A stretch of 17,697 nucleotides of DNA from Flavobacteriales bacterium (GCA_009926905.1 RFNX01000364.1:1-17697), one strand, 5' to 3'. Positions 8,216-15,497 are shown, counted from the first letter of the stretch. Made by a program: numbers and translations. The notes: generated by a model from the letters alone, not told the origin.

Positions 8216-9436
8216 TCATTTTTTAAATTCTTCATTCTCAATCACCGTCGCATAGCCTTGCCCAACACCAATACACATTGTAACCAACGCATATCTTTTC
8301 CCAGTTCGTTTCAATTCTCTTGCAGCAGTTAATAATATTCTAGCGCCAGACATTCCAAGTGGGTGACCAAGTGCAATTGCTCCTCCGTTTGGATTGATTC
8401 GTGCGTCGTCGTCAGCAATTCCCATCGCTCGTGTACAGGCTAAAACTTGCGCCGCAAATGCTTCGTTTAATTCCAAAACATCCATATCAGCCAAAGTTAA
8501 TCCTGCTCGGTCAAGCGCTTTTTGAGATGCGTAAACAGGACCAATACCCATAATTCTTGGTTCAACACCAGCAACAGCAGCACTTACAATTCTTGCTAAA
8601 GGTTTTAAACTGTATTTTGAAAGTCCTTCTTCAGATGAAATAAGTAAAGCGGCAGCTCCATCATTAAGTCCTGAAGCGTTTCCAGCTGTAACAGTACCAT
8701 CTTTTTTAAATGCAGGTTTTAATCCAGCTAAACTTTCAATTGTTGTACTTGCTCTGGCAAATTCATCTTTTTGAAAAATAATTGGATCTTTTTTCTTTTG
8801 AGGAATTGAAACAGCAACGATTTCTTCATCAAAGTAGCCACTTGCTTGCGATTTAGCTGCTTTTTCTTGCGACCAACAAGCAAATTTATCTTGAGCTTCA
8901 CGTTCAATTCCATATTTGTCAACGAGGTTTTCTGCTGTCATTCCCATGCTGTCGACGCCATAAATTTCTTGCATTTTTGGGTTGATAAAACGCCAACCAA
9001 ATGATGAATCAAACATTTGTGCATCGCGACCAAAAGCTGAAGATGTTTTGGAAATTACCCAAGGGCCACGCGTCATGTGCTCTACGCCACCGGCAATGTA
9101 CAAATCTCCAGCTCCATCTTTTATAGCTCTTGAAGCGTTAATTGTAGCTGCCATTCCCGAAGCGCACAGTCTATTCACAGTTTCTCCAGCAACTTCAACA
9201 GGCAAACCAGCAAGCAAACCTGCCATTCTTGCCACATTTCGATTGTCTTCACCAGCTTGATTTGCACAGCCAAGAAACACATCTTCAATTGATTTTAAAT
9301 CCAAATCTGGATGACGATTAATTAAGCTTTTTATTGCAAATGCTGCTAAATCATCTGCTCGCATAGTTGATAATGAACCACCAAAACTTCCAATTGGAGT
9401 TCGAACACCATCAACGATATATACTTTTTTTGACAT
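8216..9436 (-). CDS. pcaF: Thiolase, PcaF/PaaJ type (3-oxoadipyl-CoA thiolase-like)
   Basis: The product thiolytically cleaves 3-oxoacyl-CoA. The closest family I recognise is beta-ketoadipyl-CoA thiolase (PcaF/PaaJ), from long shared blocks: RADDLAA, GCANQAGEDNRNVARMA, GWRFVNP-like GWRFINP, GVEPRIMGIGP and the end TMCIGVGQG. Thiolase residues are in place: C91 in NRLCASGM, H358 in GGAIALGHPLGMSGAR and C388 in MCIGVGQG. The 406-residue length is normal. I chose the ATG at 9436 rather than the TTG at 9451, because the TTG lies inside the likely -7 box (9449-9456) and the ATG gives the standard MSKKVYIVDGVRTPIG beginning. No other paa or pca genes are in the window, so the substrate could be general fatty-acid intermediates instead. 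It lies downstream of a second thiolase, separated by a terminator. Confidence 0.85.
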   Translation of the reverse strand: MSKKVYIVDGVRTPIGSFGGSLSTMRADDLAAFAIKSLINRHPDLDLKSIEDVFLGCANQAGEDNRNVARMAGLLAGLPVEVAGETVNRLCASGMAATINASRAIKDGAGDLYIAGGVEHMTRGPWVISKTSSAFGRDAQMFDSSFGWRFINPKMQEIYGVDSMGMTAENLVDKYGIEREAQDKFACWSQEKAAKSQASGYFDEEIVAVSIPQKKKDPIIFQKDEFARASTTIESLAGLKPAFKKDGTVTAGNASGLNDGAAALLISSEEGLSKYSLKPLARIVSAAVAGVEPRIMGIGPVYASQKALDRAGLTLADMDVLELNEAFAAQVLACTRAMGIADDDARINPNGGAIALGHPLGMSGARILLTAARELKRTGKRYALVTMCIGVGQGYATVIENEEFKK

Positions 9437-9448
9437 ATATACTTTTTT

Positions 9449-9456
9449 CAAAGATA
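9449..9456 (-). promoter_or_regulatory. -7 box TATCTTTG for the pcaF-like thiolase
   Basis: Read on the minus strand this is TATCTTTG, a perfect TAnnTTTG match, 12 bases before the ATG at 9436. No clear -33 element is visible at the expected spacing. Together with the terminator at 9560-9590 it suggests the two thiolases are separate transcription units. Confidence 0.45.
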
Positions 9457-9559
9457 AAATTTATTCCTTGAAGATTATATTCTTTATTTAGAAGTCCGAA
9501 AAAATTTATCAATAAATCAATTTCTAAAAGTTTCGTCATTTTTTTCGTGAAATAAGCAC

Positions 9560-9590
9560 AAAAAAAAGGACTGAAACGCTCCAGTCCTTT
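9560..9590 (-). terminator. Rho-independent terminator after the acetyl-CoA acetyltransferase gene
   Basis: On the minus strand a perfect 9-bp stem AAAGGACTG / CAGTCCTTT (plus-strand arms 9565-9573 and 9582-9590) with an 8-base loop is followed directly by five further T. It lies 18 bases past the stop codon of the upstream thiolase and would separate it from the pcaF-like gene. Confidence 0.85.
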
Positions 9591-9608
9591 CAAAATATTT
9601 TGTTCTGA

Positions 9609-10787
9609 TTAAATACTTTCGATAATCATAGCTGAAGCACCACCGCCACCGTTGCAAATCGCAGCACCACCAATTTTAGCATTGTTTTGTTTCAATACAT
9701 TGATCAATGTTACAATTACACGTGAACCTGAGTTTCCAAGTGGATGACCTAAAGCAACAGCTCCGCCGTTTACGTCAACTTTCGCTGGATCTAAACCTAA
9801 GATTTTCATATTTGCTAAACCAACTACTGAAAACGCTTGGTTCAATTCCCAATATTCCACATCTGAAGTTTGCATTCCTGCTTTCTCTAGAGCTTTTGGA
9901 ACTGCCAATGAAGGAGAAGTTGTAAACCATTCTGGCGCTTGAGCCGCATCAGCATAAGAAACGATTTTTGCGATTGGAGTCAAACCGTATTTCTCAACAG
10001 CTTCTTTAGATGCTAAAATCAATGCAGAAGCACCATCGTTTAAAGTTGAAGCATTTGCTGCAGTAATTGTTCCTTCTTTGTCAAAAGCTGGTTTCAATCC
10101 TGGGATTTTATCTAAAAAAACGTTTTTGTATTCTTCATCTTCTGAAACCATTATTGGATCTCCTTTTCGTTGAGGAACTGCAACTGGAACGATTTCATTA
10201 TCGAAACGACCAGCTTTCCATGCTTCTGAGGAACGCGTATAGGATGTGATTGCAAAATTATCTTGATCTTCACGCGTGATTTCATATTTTTCAGCACACA
10301 ATTCAGCGCAATTCCCCATTGGAACTTTGCTGTAAACGTCTAATAAACCGTCTTTTGTAATACCATCTAACATAGTGATATTTCCAAATTTAGTTCCAGT
10401 TCTTCCAGCAACATAATGCGGAGTCATCGACATATTTTCCATTCCACCAGCAACAACAACGTGGTTGTCACCAGCAATGATTGATTGTGCACCAAACATG
10501 ATTGCTTTCATTCCAGAAGCACAAACTTTGTTTACCGTTGTACAAGGAACATTTTGTCCTAATCCAGCACCTAAAGCAGCTTGACGAGCAGGCGCTTGAC
10601 CAACACCAGCTTGCAATACGTTACCCATAAATACTTCATCTATAATAGTTGCATCGATGTTTCCTTTTTCCAATGCACCTTTGATAGCTGTGGAACCTAA
10701 TGTAGTTGCGGGTATTGCAGAAAATGCACCCATAAACGAACCCATTGGCGTTCTAACAGCTGAAATAATGTAAACTTCTTTTGACAT
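9609..10787 (-). CDS. Acetyl-CoA C-acetyltransferase (biosynthetic-type thiolase)
   Basis: The product condenses two acetyl-CoA to acetoacetyl-CoA or performs the reverse thiolysis, in the cytoplasm. With the ATG at 10787 it is 392 residues, and the catalytic triad falls at C89 (VNKVCASGMK), H348 (GGAVALGHPLGNSGSR) and C378 (AICNGGGGASAM), the same numbers as in the well-studied Zoogloea thiolase. MENMSMTPHY and ELNQAFSV are further class motifs. A longer reading to 10835 adds a non-conserved N-terminal extension overlapping the probable promoter and is rejected. In Bacteroidota this enzyme may serve beta-oxidation, ketone-body use or mevalonate supply; nothing here decides which. The symbols atoB or phaA could apply. 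It has its own terminator and a promoter-like element upstream. Confidence 0.92.
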   Translation of the reverse strand: MSKEVYIISAVRTPMGSFMGAFSAIPATTLGSTAIKGALEKGNIDATIIDEVFMGNVLQAGVGQAPARQAALGAGLGQNVPCTTVNKVCASGMKAIMFGAQSIIAGDNHVVVAGGMENMSMTPHYVAGRTGTKFGNITMLDGITKDGLLDVYSKVPMGNCAELCAEKYEITREDQDNFAITSYTRSSEAWKAGRFDNEIVPVAVPQRKGDPIMVSEDEEYKNVFLDKIPGLKPAFDKEGTITAANASTLNDGASALILASKEAVEKYGLTPIAKIVSYADAAQAPEWFTTSPSLAVPKALEKAGMQTSDVEYWELNQAFSVVGLANMKILGLDPAKVDVNGGAVALGHPLGNSGSRVIVTLINVLKQNNAKIGGAAICNGGGGASAMIIESI

Positions 10788-10806
10788 AGCTTCAATTTTT
10801 GTTGCA

Positions 10807-10836
10807 CGAAGATAAGCATTTGATTGTTTTGACAAT
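10807..10836 (-). promoter_or_regulatory. Promoter-like element for acetyl-CoA acetyltransferase
   Basis: On the minus strand, ATTG (10836-10833), an 18-base spacer and TATCTTCG (10814-10807) resemble the Bacteroidota TTTG / TAnnTTTG promoter with one mismatch in each box. Predicted transcription would start around 10804, giving a leader of under 20 bases before the ATG at 10787. Confidence 0.45.
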
Positions 10837-10928
10837 TCAGAATACGGATAAGTGGTTGAATTTTATTTTGACTCTAAATAATTTTCGACTTAAAATTGAA
10901 ATTAGAGCGATTTTAAACCCTTTGCATT

Positions 10929-10936
10929 TATATTTG
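10929..10936 (+). promoter_or_regulatory. -7 box TATATTTG upstream of msrA
   Basis: A perfect TAnnTTTG match lies 24 bases before the msrA ATG. I see no good -33 TTTG at 19-20 bases upstream, so the assignment rests on the -7 box and its position only. Confidence 0.4.
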
Positions 10937-10960
10937 CTCTTCAAAGTAAACAATTACAAA

Positions 10961-11491
10961 ATGACACAAGAAATTACGTTAGGAGCAGGATGTTTTTGGT
11001 GCATCGAAGCATGTTTCAAAGACATAAACGGAGTATTGGAAGTTTATCCTGGATATGCTGGTGGACACAAAGAAAATCCTACGTACGATGAAGTTTGTTC
11101 AGGTTCAACGGGACATGCAGAAGTAGCGAGAATTGTTTTTGACGATGAGAAAGTTTCGGTTGAAAGTTTACTGGAAATGTATTGGTTTGTGCACGATCCA
11201 ACGCAATTGAACAGACAAGGAAACGACATTGGAACACAGTATCGTTCTGTTATTTTTTATCACAACGACCAACAAAAAGCAATTTCAGAATCCTATAAAT
11301 CGCGATTAACCGAAGAAGGTGTTTGGGAAAAGCCAATTGTAACTGAAATTCTGCCGATAAATAATTTTTATAGAGCCGAAAATTATCACCACAATTATTT
11401 TGAATTGAATCCCCAAAATATGTATTGTCAATCTGTCGTGCGACCTAAAGTTGAGAAATTTAGAAAAGTGTTTGCTGAGAAAATGAATTAG
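10961..11491 (+). CDS. msrA: Peptide-methionine (S)-S-oxide reductase
   Basis: The product repairs oxidised methionine (S-sulfoxide form) in proteins and as free residue, using thioredoxin; it is cytoplasmic, as there is no signal peptide. At 176 residues it has the hallmark GAGCFWCIE with catalytic C11, PGYAGG, YDEVCSGSTGHAEV, FWFVHDPTQ-like WFVHDPTQLNRQGND, GTQYRS and the C-terminal NPQNMYCQSVVRPKV, where C156 is a probable resolving cysteine. The start is the ATG at 10961, because it puts GCFWC about ten residues in, as in the family. An in-frame upstream extension to 10799 encodes a hydrophobic, unconserved stretch across the promoter and is not used. msrB is not in view. It converges on a small membrane-protein gene with eight bases between them. 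Confidence 0.96.
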   Translation: MTQEITLGAGCFWCIEACFKDINGVLEVYPGYAGGHKENPTYDEVCSGSTGHAEVARIVFDDEKVSVESLLEMYWFVHDPTQLNRQGNDIGTQYRSVIFYHNDQQKAISESYKSRLTEEGVWEKPIVTEILPINNFYRAENYHHNYFELNPQNMYCQSVVRPKVEKFRKVFAEKMN

Positions 11492-11499
11492 AAAACAGT

Positions 11500-11796
11500 T
11501 TAAAGTTGTCCATTTTCTTTTTTAGTCCTGTTATTGTATACATCACTAGCAGAAAATGGATGTCTCATGTATTTAATAGTTCCATACTTTCTCCAAACAT
11601 TCACAGCCCAAATTATTCCTAAGATGAATCCTATCGAAACACATACGATTCCTATAATAAAGAATGGTTTTGTTTGATTTGCATTATAAATTAATCCACC
11701 TATAATTGCTCCAAAAAATGTTGGTGATGCAACAATCCATAAAAAATGTAAAATTGCAAAAAGCCATATTGTAACTCGAACTAATTTTTCGAACAT
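11500..11796 (-). CDS. Small membrane protein of unknown function
   Basis: I do not recognise a named family. The 98-residue product has a long hydrophobic stretch at about residues 8-37 and a second helix at about 45-67, followed by WRKYG and a polar, basic tail (about 30 residues) that probably lies in the cytoplasm. The gene is 13 bases downstream of another small membrane-protein gene on the same strand, so the two likely share a transcript. There is no signal peptidase site and no cysteine or charged residue pattern suggesting catalysis. Confidence that it is a gene comes from an ATG start, tight spacing and the coherent membrane topology. Confidence 0.65.
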   Translation of the reverse strand: MFEKLVRVTIWLFAILHFLWIVASPTFFGAIIGGLIYNANQTKPFFIIGIVCVSIGFILGIIWAVNVWRKYGTIKYMRHPFSASDVYNNRTKKENGQL

Positions 11797-11809
11797 AAAT
11801 TATCTCAAT

Positions 11810-12202
11810 TTACTTTTTTTTGTCTTTAATTACTAAATCTTCAGGAATCAAAAGTCCTGCTGTAAAGCCAAATGTCATTAATATACCAGGTAGAGAATGG
11901 TCAACAAACCCTTTGGAATTTCCCCAAAAATAATTTCCGCTTGAACCGTTAAAGATTATGAAACCAATCAATACAAGTGAAATTGTTACGATTAATCGAA
12001 TCAATATTCTAAAGTAGGATTTTGGTTTCATCAAAAAAGTTGTACCTATCGACATTACAATAAAGGAAGTCCATAGCAATATTGCAGGTAATTTGTTACA
12101 GTTAACCTCATTACATTCCAGATAAAATTGCGCATTCCAAAAGCCTAAAAGATTAACAATTAGATACATGCAAACTAATGTGACTTTAATAAATGGTGTC
12201 AT
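11810..12202 (-). CDS. Four-helix membrane protein of unknown function
   Basis: I do not recognise a family. The 130-residue product shows four hydrophobic segments at about residues 4-22, 39-58, 65-84 and 104-120, with a lysine-rich C-terminus (KDKKK). The loop between helices 1 and 2 carries C30 and C35, close enough to form a disulphide if the loop is periplasmic. It is followed after 13 bases by a second small membrane protein and preceded by a 77-base gap that separates it from a lipoprotein gene in the same direction. No terminator or convincing promoter is visible in that gap. Confidence 0.68.
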   Translation of the reverse strand: MTPFIKVTLVCMYLIVNLLGFWNAQFYLECNEVNCNKLPAILLWTSFIVMSIGTTFLMKPKSYFRILIRLIVTISLVLIGFIIFNGSSGNYFWGNSKGFVDHSLPGILMTFGFTAGLLIPEDLVIKDKKK

Positions 12203-12279
12203 AAATTAATTCTTGTTTTACATTAAAATAAACTATCAAAAATTAAAAAGTCATTTTTTTAATAAATAAACAGTTGGAA

Positions 12280-12753
12280 TCAAGGCGGATAAACATATCT
12301 TATTCTTTTACTCCAACCATAAAGTTCCAAATCCGTCTCTGCATCGCGTTCTTTAACAGAAATCAATTCACGAATGTTGATAACAATGGTACGAGTTGTC
12401 GTTTCTTTACAAGTCTCAGAATTTGGAAGATGAATTAATTTCACCTTGCGTACAGGAGGATATACATCAATATTCATTGCTTCTAAGCCAATTATTTCAA
12501 AAGCATCTTTCCCAGAACATGAAGCTTGAAATTCAACTGTGAGAAAAAGTGCATTACCATCAATTCTCGTGTCTGTGATGAGGTAATTTTGAGAAGGAGG
12601 GTAAGTTTCAGCTAATCGCGCCATCATATCGTATTCATCCAAAGGTTTTCCGGCAGCAAGAGCGGCATCCCAAAACTTTTTTTCAGCACAAGATGTCATT
12701 GCCAAAGCTGCAAAAAACAATAGTGAAAAATGAAAAAAAGATATTCTGTTCAT
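12280..12753 (-). CDS. Small predicted lipoprotein
   Basis: I do not recognise a family. With the ATG at 12753 the product is 157 residues: a lipoprotein signal peptide (hydrophobic residues 4-19, lipobox MTSC, C22 lipidated) followed by AEKK and a mixed alpha/beta domain of about 130 residues with two further cysteines (in FQASCSGKDAF and NSETCKETTT) that could pair in the periplasm. The C-terminus is YGWSKRIRYVYPP. The longer reading from 12807 overlaps the rimO start and the promoter, and hides the signal peptide, so I reject it. The gene diverges from rimO with only 44 bases between start codons. Confidence 0.75.
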   Translation of the reverse strand: MNRISFFHFSLLFFAALAMTSCAEKKFWDAALAAGKPLDEYDMMARLAETYPPSQNYLITDTRIDGNALFLTVEFQASCSGKDAFEIIGLEAMNIDVYPPVRKVKLIHLPNSETCKETTTRTIVINIRELISVKERDAETDLELYGWSKRIRYVYPP

Positions 12754-12772
12754 ATTAATTTCAAGTGTTTCA

Positions 12773-12780
12773 CGAAAGTA
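12773..12780 (-). promoter_or_regulatory. -7-like box TACTTTCG for the small lipoprotein gene
   Basis: On the minus strand TACTTTCG matches TAnnTTTG at seven of eight bases (all but one fixed position) and lies 19 bases before the ATG at 12753. It sits within 11 bases of the divergent rimO box, so the two promoters would compete or overlap. Confidence 0.35.
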
Positions 12781-12783
12781 GCG

Positions 12784-12791
12784 TAATTTTG
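12784..12791 (+). promoter_or_regulatory. -7 box TAATTTTG for rimO
   Basis: A perfect TAnnTTTG match ends six bases before the rimO ATG. The predicted transcript start is within about 0-4 bases of the start codon, so the message would be leaderless or nearly so. No strong -33 element is seen; TTTC at 12759-12762 is the closest. Confidence 0.45.
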
Positions 12792-12797
12792 TAAGCA

Positions 12798-14114
12798 ATG
12801 AAAACAAAAACGCTCAAAAAAAATAAGGTTAACGTCGTTACTTTAGGTTGTTCTAAAAATATCTTTGATTCAGAAGTGATGATGGCTCAATTAAAAGCCA
12901 ATTCATTTGATGTGGAACACGAATCCATGGATGATGACGCTTCAATTGTGATTATTAATACCTGTGGATTTATTGACAATGCAAAACAAGAATCAATTGA
13001 CACAATAATTCGCTATGCTGATGCTAAAGCGGAAGGCTTGGTAGATAAAGTTTACGTTACAGGTTGTTTGTCTGAACGCTACAAAGACGATTTAGAAAAA
13101 GAAATTCCAGAAGTAGATGCGTTTTTTGGCACAAGAGATTTGCCACGTTTATTAAAAACATTGAAAGCAGATTACAAGCACGAATTGGTCGGGGAACGTT
13201 TGTTGACCACTCCAAATCACTATGCATACTTTAAAATTGCTGAAGGTTGCGACCGTCCATGTTCGTTTTGTGCCATTCCAATCATGCGAGGAAAACACAT
13301 TTCAACTCCGATTGAAGATTTAGTAATTCAAGCTAAAAGTTTAGCAGCTAAAGGCGTGAAAGAATTAATGTTGATTGCTCAAGACTTGACCTATTACGGT
13401 TTAGACATTTATAAAAAGCGTTCACTTTCTGATTTAATAAAACGTTTGTCTGACATCGAAGGAATTGAATGGATTCGTTTGCATTATGCATTTCCGTCTG
13501 GTTTCCCAATGGATGTTTTGGACGTCATGAATGAAAGAAGCAACGTTTGTAAATACTTAGACATGCCATTGCAACACGGTTCTACGAAAATTTTGCAAGC
13601 AATGCGTCGCGGAATTACACGTGAAAAAACAGAAGAATTAGTAGCTCAAATTCGTGCAAAAGTTCCTGGAATTGCTTTGAGAACAACGTTGATTGCTGGT
13701 TATCCAGGAGAAACTGCTGCTGATTTTCAAGAAATGTATGACTTTGTAGAAAGAAGTCGTTTTGATCGTTTAGGCATTTTTACTTACTCACACGAAGAAA
13801 ATACGCATGCTTACGAATTCAAAGACGATGTTTCAGCGAAAATGAAAAAGAAACGCGCAGATTTAATAATGGATTTGCAGTCTGGTATTAGTTACGATTT
13901 GAATCAACTTAAAGTTGGAAATTCGTATAAAGTATTATTCGATAGGGTAGAGGGCGATTATTTTATTGGTCGTACAGAATTTGATTCTCCCGAAGTTGAC
14001 AATGAAGTATTGGTTAAAAAAGACGACTCAACTTATGTTCGTTTAGGAGATTTTTCTGATATACTAATTACGAGTGCAGATCATTATGATTTGTATGGAA
14101 CAGTCGATAAATGA
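12798..14114 (+). CDS. rimO: Ribosomal protein S12 methylthiotransferase
   Basis: The product is a radical-SAM enzyme that adds a methylthio group to a conserved aspartate of ribosomal protein S12. The 438 residues have the full RimO layout: an N-terminal methylthiotransferase domain with the three cluster cysteines C18 (TLGCSKN), C56 (NTCGFID) and C90 (VTGCLSERY); a radical-SAM domain with CDRPCSFC (C151, C155, C158); and a C-terminal TRAM domain from about residue 373 (VGNSYKVLFDRVEGDYFIGR). TLGCSKN plus the VTGCLSERY and LPRLLK pattern, and the immediate partner context of ribosomal protein genes, favour RimO over MiaB. It precedes the rpsF-rpsR-rplI operon, from which it is separated by 214 bases including a separate promoter. 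Confidence 0.95.
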   Translation: MKTKTLKKNKVNVVTLGCSKNIFDSEVMMAQLKANSFDVEHESMDDDASIVIINTCGFIDNAKQESIDTIIRYADAKAEGLVDKVYVTGCLSERYKDDLEKEIPEVDAFFGTRDLPRLLKTLKADYKHELVGERLLTTPNHYAYFKIAEGCDRPCSFCAIPIMRGKHISTPIEDLVIQAKSLAAKGVKELMLIAQDLTYYGLDIYKKRSLSDLIKRLSDIEGIEWIRLHYAFPSGFPMDVLDVMNERSNVCKYLDMPLQHGSTKILQAMRRGITREKTEELVAQIRAKVPGIALRTTLIAGYPGETAADFQEMYDFVERSRFDRLGIFTYSHEENTHAYEFKDDVSAKMKKKRADLIMDLQSGISYDLNQLKVGNSYKVLFDRVEGDYFIGRTEFDSPEVDNEVLVKKDDSTYVRLGDFSDILITSADHYDLYGTVDK

Positions 14115-14265
14115 TTCTTGATTTTTAATGTTTAATTTTTGATTACGACAAACTCCTCACATCCAACTCTTAACTTTTAACTCTTAGCTTTTCACCTTCA
14201 AAGTTAGTTTTCATTTATAAGTTATCAGTTTCATTCTACATTTTCAACAACACATTCCAAAAGAG
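14115..14265. other. Low-complexity T-rich spacer between rimO and rpsF
   Basis: No gene is visible. The first 80 bases carry degenerate short repeats of the type TTTTTAAT / TTTAATTTTT and ACTCTTAACTTTTAACTCTTAG. No stem followed by a T run was found, so I cannot mark a rimO terminator. Confidence 0.5.
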
Positions 14266-14296
14266 TTTGTTTGAATCGAAAAAATCACTACTTTTG
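14266..14296 (+). promoter_or_regulatory. Consensus Bacteroidota promoter of the rpsF operon
   Basis: TTTG (14266-14269), a 19-base spacer and TACTTTTG (14289-14296) match the -33 TTTG / -7 TAnnTTTG consensus at every fixed base. The predicted start is near 14300, leaving a leader of about 25-30 A/T-rich bases with no Shine-Dalgarno before the ATG at 14329. This is the clearest promoter in the window, as expected for a highly expressed ribosomal operon. Confidence 0.78.
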
Positions 14297-14328
14297 CACC
14301 CTTATTTAACAATTTAATTATAAACATT

Positions 14329-14676
14329 ATGAATTCTTACGAAACTGTTTTCATTTTAACTCCCGTTTTGTCTGATGATCAGGCAAAGGAAGCAGTACAG
14401 AAGTTTGAAAGTGAGATTACGGCTTTTGGAGCTAAAATCAAGCACTTAGAGAACTGGGGATTGCGCAAGTTGGCGTACCCAATCCAGAAAAAATCTACCG
14501 GATTCTATTTTTTAATAGAATTTGAAGCTGAAGGTTCAGTGGTTGCAGACTATGAATTGATGATGAAACGCGACGAAAGAGTATTGCGTTTCCTTACAAT
14601 GAAAATGGATGTTGACCATTTAGCGTACGCTGAAAAGAGAAGAGTAAAAGCTGGTAAAACTGCAACTGTAGCATAA
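14329..14676 (+). CDS. rpsF: 30S ribosomal protein S6
   Basis: This is the small-subunit protein that pairs with S18 on the platform of the 30S subunit. At 115 residues it shows the S6 fold signature: NSYETVFILTPVLSDDQ at the N-terminus, the central ENWGLRKLAYPIQKKSTGFY strand-helix region, and MMKRDERVLRFLTMKMD near the end. The tail after about residue 103 is short and basic. It is first in the conserved rpsF-rpsR-rplI order, with no ssb or priB gene inserted, and is followed after 25 bases by rpsR. Confidence 0.97.
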   Translation: MNSYETVFILTPVLSDDQAKEAVQKFESEITAFGAKIKHLENWGLRKLAYPIQKKSTGFYFLIEFEAEGSVVADYELMMKRDERVLRFLTMKMDVDHLAYAEKRRVKAGKTATVA

Positions 14677-14701
14677 TATTAACCCCAAAAAACATTAAGA
14701 A

Positions 14702-14962
14702 ATGTCAAACGATATTCGTTATCTAACTCCGATTAATATTGATATTAAGAAGGATAAATATTGCCGTTTTAAGAAAAGCGGAATTAGGTTCATCGATTAC
14801 AAGGATCCAAACTTCTTGTTGAAATTGATTAACGAGCAAGGAAAAATTCTTCCTCGTCGTATCACAGGTACTTCAGCTAAATACCAAAAAAGAGTCAACA
14901 AAGCAATCAAACGTGCTCGTCACCTTGCGATTTTGCCATATGTTGGTGATATGTTGAAATAA
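14702..14962 (+). CDS. rpsR: 30S ribosomal protein S18
   Basis: This 86-residue basic protein binds 16S rRNA with S6. The family motif appears as KYCRFKKSGIRFIDYKDPN, then LPRRITGTSAKYQKRVNKAI and RARHLAILPYV. A single cysteine (in KYCRF) remains, so there is no zinc-binding set. The N-terminus is slightly longer than in some S18s (LTPINIDIKKD). It lies between rpsF and rplI in a single transcription unit, 32 bases before rplI. Confidence 0.97.
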   Translation: MSNDIRYLTPINIDIKKDKYCRFKKSGIRFIDYKDPNFLLKLINEQGKILPRRITGTSAKYQKRVNKAIKRARHLAILPYVGDMLK

Positions 14963-14994
14963 GCTCATTGTTGAACTGATAAAGATTTAAAATC

Positions 14995-15441
14995 ATGGAA
15001 ATTATTCTTAAAAAAAATGTAGATAAGCTTGGTTACGCAAACGAGCTTGTTTCAGTTAAGCCAGGATATGGTCGTAACTTCTTGATTCCTCAAGGATACG
15101 CAGTATTGGCAACGCCAAGTGCAAAAAAAGCGCACGCGGAAATTATGCGTCAAAAATCACACAAAGAAGCTAAAAACCTTGCTGAAGCGCAAGAATTGGC
15201 TGCTAAAATTGAAGGTCTTACAATCACTATCGCTACAAAAGCAGGTGAAAATGGTAAAATCTTTGGTTCTGTTAGCACTGTTCAATTAGCTGAAGCAATT
15301 CGTAAAGCTGGATTTGAAATCGATCGTAAATCTTTGAAAATCAAAGACGAGCCAATTAAGGAAATTGGTACTTTCGAGGCAGAAGCTAATCTTTATAAAG
15401 GTGTGAAACAAGCATTCAAATTTGAAGTAGTTAGCGAATAA
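14995..15441 (+). CDS. rplI: 50S ribosomal protein L9
   Basis: This 148-residue protein binds 23S rRNA and projects from the base of the L1 stalk. The N-domain motif is present as LKKNVDKLGYANELVSVKPGYGRNFL broken over residues 5-30, with the L9 signature PGYGRNFLIPQGYA, then a long lysine/alanine-rich connecting helix (about 41-75) and the C-domain with GKIFGSVST and FEIDRKSLKI. It is the last gene of the operon and a strong terminator follows 23 bases after the stop. Confidence 0.97.
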   Translation: MEIILKKNVDKLGYANELVSVKPGYGRNFLIPQGYAVLATPSAKKAHAEIMRQKSHKEAKNLAEAQELAAKIEGLTITIATKAGENGKIFGSVSTVQLAEAIRKAGFEIDRKSLKIKDEPIKEIGTFEAEANLYKGVKQAFKFEVVSE

Positions 15442-15464
15442 GATTAACAACGAAACCAAATACT

Positions 15465-15497
15465 AAAGCCCGAAGAGATTCGGGCTTTTTTTATTTT
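15465..15497 (+). terminator. Rho-independent terminator of the rpsF-rpsR-rplI operon
   Basis: A perfect 10-bp stem AAAGCCCGAA / TTCGGGCTTT (15465-15474 and 15479-15488) with a GAGA tetraloop is followed by TTTTATTTT. It lies just after rplI on the same strand. Confidence 0.93.

Noticed and set aside
9437..9451. TTG start at 9451 extending the pcaF-like thiolase by five codons
   Set aside because: The TTG lies within the likely -7 box TATCTTTG and the ATG at 9436 gives the standard family N-terminus.
10788..10835. N-terminal extension of acetyl-CoA acetyltransferase
   Set aside because: It is unconserved, overlaps the promoter-like element, and removing it puts the catalytic residues at the family's usual numbers 89, 348 and 378.
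10799..10960. N-terminal extension of msrA
   Set aside because: It reads through promoter sequence and encodes an unconserved hydrophobic stretch; the ATG at 10961 places GCFWC where the family has it.
12754..12807. N-terminal extension of the small lipoprotein into rimO
   Set aside because: It would bury the lipoprotein signal peptide and overlap the rimO start and both promoters.
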